Assembly: GCA_035934405.1 (NCBI GenBank) | Contig: DASYXW010000071.1 | Coordinates: forward strand, 53,613-117,612 | Direction of reading: 5' to 3' | DNA length: 64,000 nt | Source of the DNA: DASYXW01 sp035934405 | GTDB taxonomy: Bacteria; Acidobacteriota; Terriglobia; UBA7540 | Translations under genes and position numbers: made by a program | In this document: positions 59,678 to 64,000 of the stretch, in pieces | Numbering within the stretch: the stretch's first letter is position 1 | Layout of the letters: the number at the start of each line of letters is the position of its first letter | Notes under the pieces: model-generated | Told to the model about the DNA's origin: nothing | Databases searched by the model: none | What the model saw: only the letters and a program-made list of their open reading frames with translations

Positions 59678-60205
59678 TCAGAAGCCCGCGATGTTACTTC
59701 GGCGCTCGAATAAAATCACATCGCGCCACACGCCGTCTAGCCGGCCGAGCCGTTCACGGCGGCCGACTTGGCGGAAGCCGCACTTGGCGACCAGTGCGAT
59801 GCTCGCCACGTTTTCCGGAAAAATGCCGGCCTGCAGAGTCCAGATGCCATTCCTTTCCGAAACCTCGATGAGGTTCCGCATCAAAGCCGTACCTACGCCG
59901 CGGCCGGAGTGAGCGGCTGCGACGTAAATGCTGACCTCGGCCACGCCCTCGTAGCAGCGGCGGCTTGAAATCGGACTGAGCGCCGCCCAACCTATCACCG
60001 AGTCCCCGGCGCGCGCCGCCAGACGTCCGAAGGGCAGGTGAGACGAGTCCCACTGTTGCCACTCAGGAAGCTCGGTCTCAAACGTAGCATTGCGGGTTGC
60101 GATGCCTTCGAGATAAATGGCTCGCACCTGTTGCCAGTCCGACAGCTTGAGGGAATCAATGACGTAATCCATCGATGTCCGGCTTAGTTGTAAGATCGAG
60201 GCCAT
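59678..60205 (-). CDS. GNAT acetyltransferase, phosphinothricin-acetyltransferase-like
   Basis: 175 aa; MDYVIDSL at 60172 is an equally likely start. GCN5-related N-acetyltransferase with the acetyl-CoA loop SGRGVGTALM and a C-terminal strand FRQVGRRERLGRLDGVW, close to Pat/Bar-type enzymes that acetylate phosphinothricin or amino acids such as methionine sulfoximine. ATRNATFETELPEW near residue 40 is also characteristic of this group. Upstream of the decarboxylase by 57 bp. Confidence 0.88.
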   Translation of the reverse strand: MASILQLSRTSMDYVIDSLKLSDWQQVRAIYLEGIATRNATFETELPEWQQWDSSHLPFGRLAARAGDSVIGWAALSPISSRRCYEGVAEVSIYVAAAHSGRGVGTALMRNLIEVSERNGIWTLQAGIFPENVASIALVAKCGFRQVGRRERLGRLDGVWRDVILFERRSNIAGF

Positions 60206-60238
60206 GTGGATTGGCGGCCTGTAAGAGCCCGTCTGTGG

Positions 60239-61435
60239 CTAAACGCGCTGGCTTTCCGTCAACGCCTCTACGCCTGGCAATTTCATGCCGGAGAGAAACT
60301 CCAGCGACGCACCGCCGCCGGTCGAGATGTGGCTGATCTTGTCGGCCACACCCATCTGCTTCACCGCGGCCACCGAATCGCCACCGCCAACAATCGAGAT
60401 GGCGTGCGAAGCCGCAACCGCCTTGGCGATGGCCAGCGTCCCTTCGGCAAATTGCGGAATCTCGAACACGCCCATGGGGCCGTTCCACACGATGGTCCTG
60501 GCGCCGGCAATCTCCTGCGCGTATTCGGCGCGCGTCGCGGGACCGATGTCGAGGCCCATGCGGTCGGCGGGGATTTCCTGCGTGTTCACCACTTCTGCTT
60601 TCGCCGTCGGATCAAGTTTATCGGCAACAATGTGGTCTTGCGGCAACCGGAAGGCAATCCTGCTTTCGCCCGCGTTGGTCACAAGCTCCAGCGCGAAGTC
60701 GAGCTTGTCCTCCTCCACCCGCGATTTCCCCACCGCGACGCCTTGCGCCTTGAGAAACGTGTAAGCCATCGCGCCGCCCACGAGAACGCTGTCGGCAAAG
60801 TTCATCAGATTCTGCAGCAGCTCGATCTTGTCCGAGACCTTGGCGCCGCCGATGACCACTACATACGGACGCTCGGGATTGCCGATGGCCTTGCCGAGGT
60901 ATTCGAGCTCCTTCTCCATCAGCAACCCGGTGCCGCACGGTTGCAAATAGCGGGTGATGGCTTCAGTGGAAGCATGGGCGCGATGCGCGGCGCCGAAAGC
61001 GTCGTCCACGTAAACCTCGGCCAGCGCCGCGAGCTGGCGCGCGAACGCGGCGCTGTTCTTTTCTTCGCCGGCATGGAAACGCAGGTTCTCGAGCAGCAGA
61101 ACTTCGCCGCCCGCGAGCGCCTGCGCCTTGTTCTCTGCCTCCGGGCCAACGCAATCCGTCGCAAACGCCACCGGCTTCCCCAGCAGTTCGGAAAGCCATC
61201 CCGCCACGGGCTTCAGGCTCATCTTCGGATTCAGCCCGCCCTTGGGTCGCCCCAAGTGCGACGCAAGAATCAAGCGCGCGCCACGGTCAAGCGCGTACTG
61301 GATGGTCGGCAGGGCGGCGCGAATGCGGGTGTCGTCGGTGATGGCGCCGGTGTCGTTCAGTGGAACGTTAAAGTCCACGCGAAGGAAGACTCGCTTGCCT
61401 GTGAGGTCGAGGTCACGAATGGAAAGTTTAGGCAT
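60239..61435 (-). CDS. pgk: phosphoglycerate kinase
   Basis: 398 aa. Substrate-level phosphorylation step of glycolysis. Signature [12 protein letters not shown] near the N-terminus, [30 protein letters not shown] and the [20 protein letters not shown]-terminal nucleotide site. Upstream of the GNAT, decarboxylase, tpiA and secG genes on the same strand; gap is not adjacent in this window. Confidence 0.98.
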   Translation of the reverse strand: MPKLSIRDLDLTGKRVFLRVDFNVPLNDTGAITDDTRIRAALPTIQYALDRGARLILASHLGRPKGGLNPKMSLKPVAGWLSELLGKPVAFATDCVGPEAENKAQALAGGEVLLLENLRFHAGEEKNSAAFARQLAALAEVYVDDAFGAAHRAHASTEAITRYLQPCGTGLLMEKELEYLGKAIGNPERPYVVVIGGAKVSDKIELLQNLMNFADSVLVGGAMAYTFLKAQGVAVGKSRVEEDKLDFALELVTNAGESRIAFRLPQDHIVADKLDPTAKAEVVNTQEIPADRMGLDIGPATRAEYAQEIAGARTIVWNGPMGVFEIPQFAEGTLAIAKAVAASHAISIVGGGDSVAAVKQMGVADKISHISTGGGASLEFLSGMKLPGVEALTESQRV

Positions 61436-61996
61436 TGGTCTGTTGTCCGCCGGGTGGTGCTATCCGCCGAATCCGAGACACGCCAAAAAAACCAGCATGT
61501 ATGATGCCATGAAGAGGGCGGCTGAATTCGAGTAGGATTCGGGTGTTCGTTTGGAACCGAATCTGAGACGAAAGGAGCAGCCCCGATGAAGTTATACCTG
61601 GGAGTGGATTTGCACAAGAGGAGTTGTTGGATGACGGTCATGGACGTGGAGGGTGGATTCTGGAATCGCAGCGCCTGGGGACGGAGCGAGAAGGCCGTGC
61701 CTAGTCGGCGTGGCCGCAAAGATTGCTAGGGCACGTCCTTTGCCCCTCGGTTTCCAAATGACACCAGCACTAGGACGAAGGGTAACGTCCTACGTTTCAC
61801 GGCGATTGGAATGTAGGGTAACCTTATCATTAGGGCCGGACGCATTGACGGAATCAGACTCAAGAGAGAATCTACCCGCAGCCCGGCGTGCGGCAAGTCG
61901 AAGTGAAGATCAGTATGAAAAACTGGAGCCAGCGCCAGCGACGACCTGATAGAATGGCCCCGCTGGCCCGCGAGTCTGATAACCGGAAAAGGAAGC
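61436..61996. other. 561-bp region with IS110 remnant upstream of glmS paralogue 2
   Basis: Holds the truncated transposase at 61586 and then 270 bp without a gene. Within it are inverted short motifs (GTCCTAC near 61789 and GTAGGG near 61815). The minus-strand frame 61726-61998 is not protein-like. Confidence 0.5.
61586..61729 (+). pseudogene. IS110-family transposase, 5' fragment
   Basis: 47 codons with a good ribosome site (AAAGGAG). The first 24 residues (MKLYLGVDLHKRSCWMTVMD and on) match the N-terminus of IS110-type transposases, where the first catalytic Asp of the DEDD RuvC-like domain lies in GVDLHK. Sequence after residue about 24 departs from the family and stops at TAG; a full transposase is 300-400 aa. 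So only the 5' end remains, truncated by deletion or rearrangement. Confidence 0.75.
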
Positions 61997-63913
61997 ATGT
62001 CGGGAATTATCGGCTACATCGGAAACAAGCGCGTGGTCCCTGTGCTGCTCGAAGGGTTGCAGCGGCTGCAGTATCGCGGCTATGACTCGGCGGGACTCGC
62101 GGTGGTCAAGGACGAAACGCTTCAAGTGCGGCGCTCCTCGGGAAAGTTGCGTAACCTGGAAGAAGTCATCCGCTTGAGCCCCGTGGACGGCACCTACGGC
62201 ATCGGGCATACCCGATGGGCCACGCACGGCGCGCCCACCGAGCAGAATGCCCATCCGCATCGCGACTGCCAGGGAACCGTTGCCGTGGTGCACAACGGCA
62301 TCATCGAGAATTACCTGGAGCTCAAGCGGGACCTTCAGGCGGAGGGCCACACGTTCTCCACCGAAACCGATACCGAAGTGATTGCGCACTTGATCGAAAG
62401 GTATCTGAACGGCGGCGGATCGACGGCGAAGGGAAACGCGAAAGTCGAAACTCGAAACTCGGCTCGGGGCCGTTCGGTGAGCTTGGAGGAGGCCGTGCGC
62501 GCCGCGGTTCGGCAATTGACCGGGGTTTTTGCTCTGGCCATCGTCTCGACGAAGGATCCCAACAAGATCGTCGCGGTCCGGCAGGGCCCGCCCGCGGTTA
62601 TCGGCCTCGGCAAGGACGAATACCTCGTGGCCAGCGACGTTCCCGCCATTCTCTATCACACCCGCGACCTCTTCTTTCTTGCGGACGGGGATGTGGCGGT
62701 GCTCACGCCGAACGGCGTGACGCTCGCCGATTTTGCCGGCAGCCCTGTCACCCGCCCGATGCAGCACATCACCTGGGACCCGATCCTGGCCGAGAAGGGC
62801 GGCTTCAAGCACTTCATGCTCAAGGAGATTTACGAGCAGCCGCGCGCCGTCCGCGACACCGCGCTGGGCCGCATTTCGTCCGCCACCGGAGAGGTAACGC
62901 TCGACGAGATGGAAATTTCTGTCGAGGAGTTTCGCTCCTTTCGCGAAATCAAGATGGTGGCCGCAGGCACCTCGCGCCATGCCGCGCTCGCCGGCAAGAT
63001 GATGATGGAGCGGCTGGCGCGCCTGCCCGTCGAGGTGGATTACGCTTCCGAGTTCCGTTATCGCGACCCGCTGGTCGATCCGCGGACGCTCACCGTGCTC
63101 ATCACCCAGTCCGGCGAAACCGCGGATACCATCGCGGCCGGGCGTGAGGCGCAGGCCAAGGGCTCGAAGACGCTGGTCGTCTCGAACGCGCTCGGCAGCA
63201 TGGCACCGCGCGAGGCGAATGGCACGATTTACACGCACGCCGGTCCCGAGCTCGCCGTCGGTTCCACCAAGACGTTCACGTCACAGTTGGCGGCGCTCTA
63301 TCTCTTCGCCGTGTACCTGGGCCAGATTCGCGCCGCCCTTCCCCCGAACGACGCGCGGCAGATGCTGGCGGATCTCACGGCCTTGCCACAGCAGATGGAA
63401 TCCGTCCTGCGGAGGGAAGAAGTCTTCGAAGACCTGGCTCGCCGTTTCTATCGCTCCGCGGACTTCCTCTTTCTCGGCCGCGGTGTCCACTTCCCGGTGG
63501 CGCTCGAAGGCGCGCTGAAAATGAAGAAGGTGTCGTACATCCACGCCGAGGCTTACCCCGCCGGCGAGATGAAACATGGCCCCCAGGCGCTCATCTCCGA
63601 GGGACTGCCCGTGGTCGTGATCGCTACCCGCGATGCCGGGCGAGCGGATTCGCAGTTGCGCTACGAGCGGACAGTTTCCAACATCAAGGAAGCCAAGGCG
63701 CGCGGCGCCACGATCCTGGCCCTGGTCACCGAAGGGGACCGCGAGGTGAGCGACATGGCGGATCACCTCGTCGTCCTGCCGCCCACCAACGAGTTGCTTT
63801 CGCCGATTCTCGAAGCGCTGCCGCTGCAGTTGCTCGCCTACCACGTCGGCGTCCTGCGCGGCTGCGACGTAGATCAGCCGCGGAACTTGGCCAAGTCGGT
63901 CACGGTGGAATGA
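61997..63913 (+). CDS. GlmS paralogue 2 with Ser in place of the glutaminase nucleophile
   Basis: 638 aa, about 30 longer than usual. Glutaminase-fold domain followed by two SIS domains, as in GlmS. The N-terminus reads MSGIIGYIG where active enzymes have MCGI, so the catalytic Cys is replaced by Ser (TCG codon). The other glutaminase residues are intact ([26 protein letters not shown]), as are the isomerase residues ([46 protein letters not shown]). The insertion near residues 140-160 (ETRNSARG) comes from a heptamer array. It may use free ammonia, use Ser as an Ntn nucleophile, or act in the reverse sense. Start chosen at the ATG matching the family. Confidence 0.9.
   Translation: MSGIIGYIGNKRVVPVLLEGLQRLQYRGYDSAGLAVVKDETLQVRRSSGKLRNLEEVIRLSPVDGTYGIGHTRWATHGAPTEQNAHPHRDCQGTVAVVHNGIIENYLELKRDLQAEGHTFSTETDTEVIAHLIERYLNGGGSTAKGNAKVETRNSARGRSVSLEEAVRAAVRQLTGVFALAIVSTKDPNKIVAVRQGPPAVIGLGKDEYLVASDVPAILYHTRDLFFLADGDVAVLTPNGVTLADFAGSPVTRPMQHITWDPILAEKGGFKHFMLKEIYEQPRAVRDTALGRISSATGEVTLDEMEISVEEFRSFREIKMVAAGTSRHAALAGKMMMERLARLPVEVDYASEFRYRDPLVDPRTLTVLITQSGETADTIAAGREAQAKGSKTLVVSNALGSMAPREANGTIYTHAGPELAVGSTKTFTSQLAALYLFAVYLGQIRAALPPNDARQMLADLTALPQQMESVLRREEVFEDLARRFYRSADFLFLGRGVHFPVALEGALKMKKVSYIHAEAYPAGEMKHGPQALISEGLPVVVIATRDAGRADSQLRYERTVSNIKEAKARGATILALVTEGDREVSDMADHLVVLPPTNELLSPILEALPLQLLAYHVGVLRGCDVDQPRNLAKSVTVE
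62427..62463. repeat. heptamer array inside GlmS paralogue 2
   Basis: CGAAAGT, CGAAACT, CGAAACT in 7-bp phase, preceded by related degenerate units. In frame in the glutaminase domain, after the [10 protein letters not shown] helix. Confidence 0.8.
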
Positions 63914-63934
63914 GAAGTCAACATTATGGTGACC

Positions 63935-64000
63935 AGAGGCTCCCTTCCGGATAGCGTCGAGGACGATGGCCTTGCGACTATGGAGGTTTGCGCGTGGGTC
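63935..64000 (+). CDS. possible start of a gene cut by the window end
   Basis: ATG with an open frame of 22 codons to the end of the window (MVTRGSLPDSVEDDGLA). Too short to identify. No clear ribosome site, so could be chance. Confidence 0.25.

Overview
This is a 64 kb, GC-rich (about 60%) bacterial chromosome segment. It carries about 45 supported protein genes, one tRNA-Leu, no rRNA and no CRISPR. The gene content (Oar-like TonB-dependent receptors with an N-terminal carboxypeptidase-regulatory domain, two large SBBP-repeat proteins, BON/glycine-zipper lipoprotein, ECF sigma/anti-sigma pair) suggests a soil-type Acidobacteriota. That placement is inferred from family content only.

Layout. 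1-7.4 kb: isocitrate/isopropylmalate dehydrogenase-like enzyme, rhomboid protease, small secreted proteins, BON lipoprotein, double-VOC protein and ferrochelatase. 7.5-11.2 kb: a TonB-dependent receptor with a radical SAM enzyme 15 bp behind it. 11.2-18.9 kb: an anti-sigma factor fused to a bactofilin-like repeat region with its ECF sigma factor, an AlgE-like porin, a first GlmS, and a CpsB-type phosphatase. 18.9-20.3 kb: 1.4 kb without a convincing gene, holding an intrinsic terminator and an orphan promoter. 20.3-28.4 kb: nucleoside hydrolase-like protein, a TPR/Oar-receptor operon and a hybrid histidine kinase. 28.6-40.9 kb (plus strand): rpsU, a zinc ribbon, an MtaB-type methylthiotransferase, a first SBBP protein, an unknown membrane protein plus M49-like metallopeptidase pair, rpsO, pnp, a STAS protein and a cold-shock protein. 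41-51.9 kb: a GH2 exo-glucosaminidase-like enzyme, a second SBBP protein, a YcaQ-like winged-helix protein and a cation efflux protein. 52-61.4 kb (minus strand): PBP1B-like protein, proS, tRNA-Leu, secG, tpiA, an aromatic amino acid decarboxylase, a GNAT acetyltransferase and pgk. 61.5-64 kb: an IS110 transposase remnant and a second GlmS.

The strongest signal outside the genes is a population of short tandem repeats with an exact 7-bp period (8 bp behind pnp). They occur at about a dozen sites, both between genes and in frame inside conserved genes (ferrochelatase, MtaB, GlmS2, both SBBP proteins). Two gene stop codons lie inside such arrays. They resemble in form the STRR heptamers of filamentous cyanobacteria. 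A second repeat population consists of double-hairpin palindromes, most closed by GTAG/CTAC; one sits in frame inside the GH2 gene. The second GlmS has Ser where the glutaminase nucleophile Cys should be, while the first GlmS keeps Cys. Between rpsO and pnp are three spaced direct repeats, each with a TCAA-N4-TTGA dyad.
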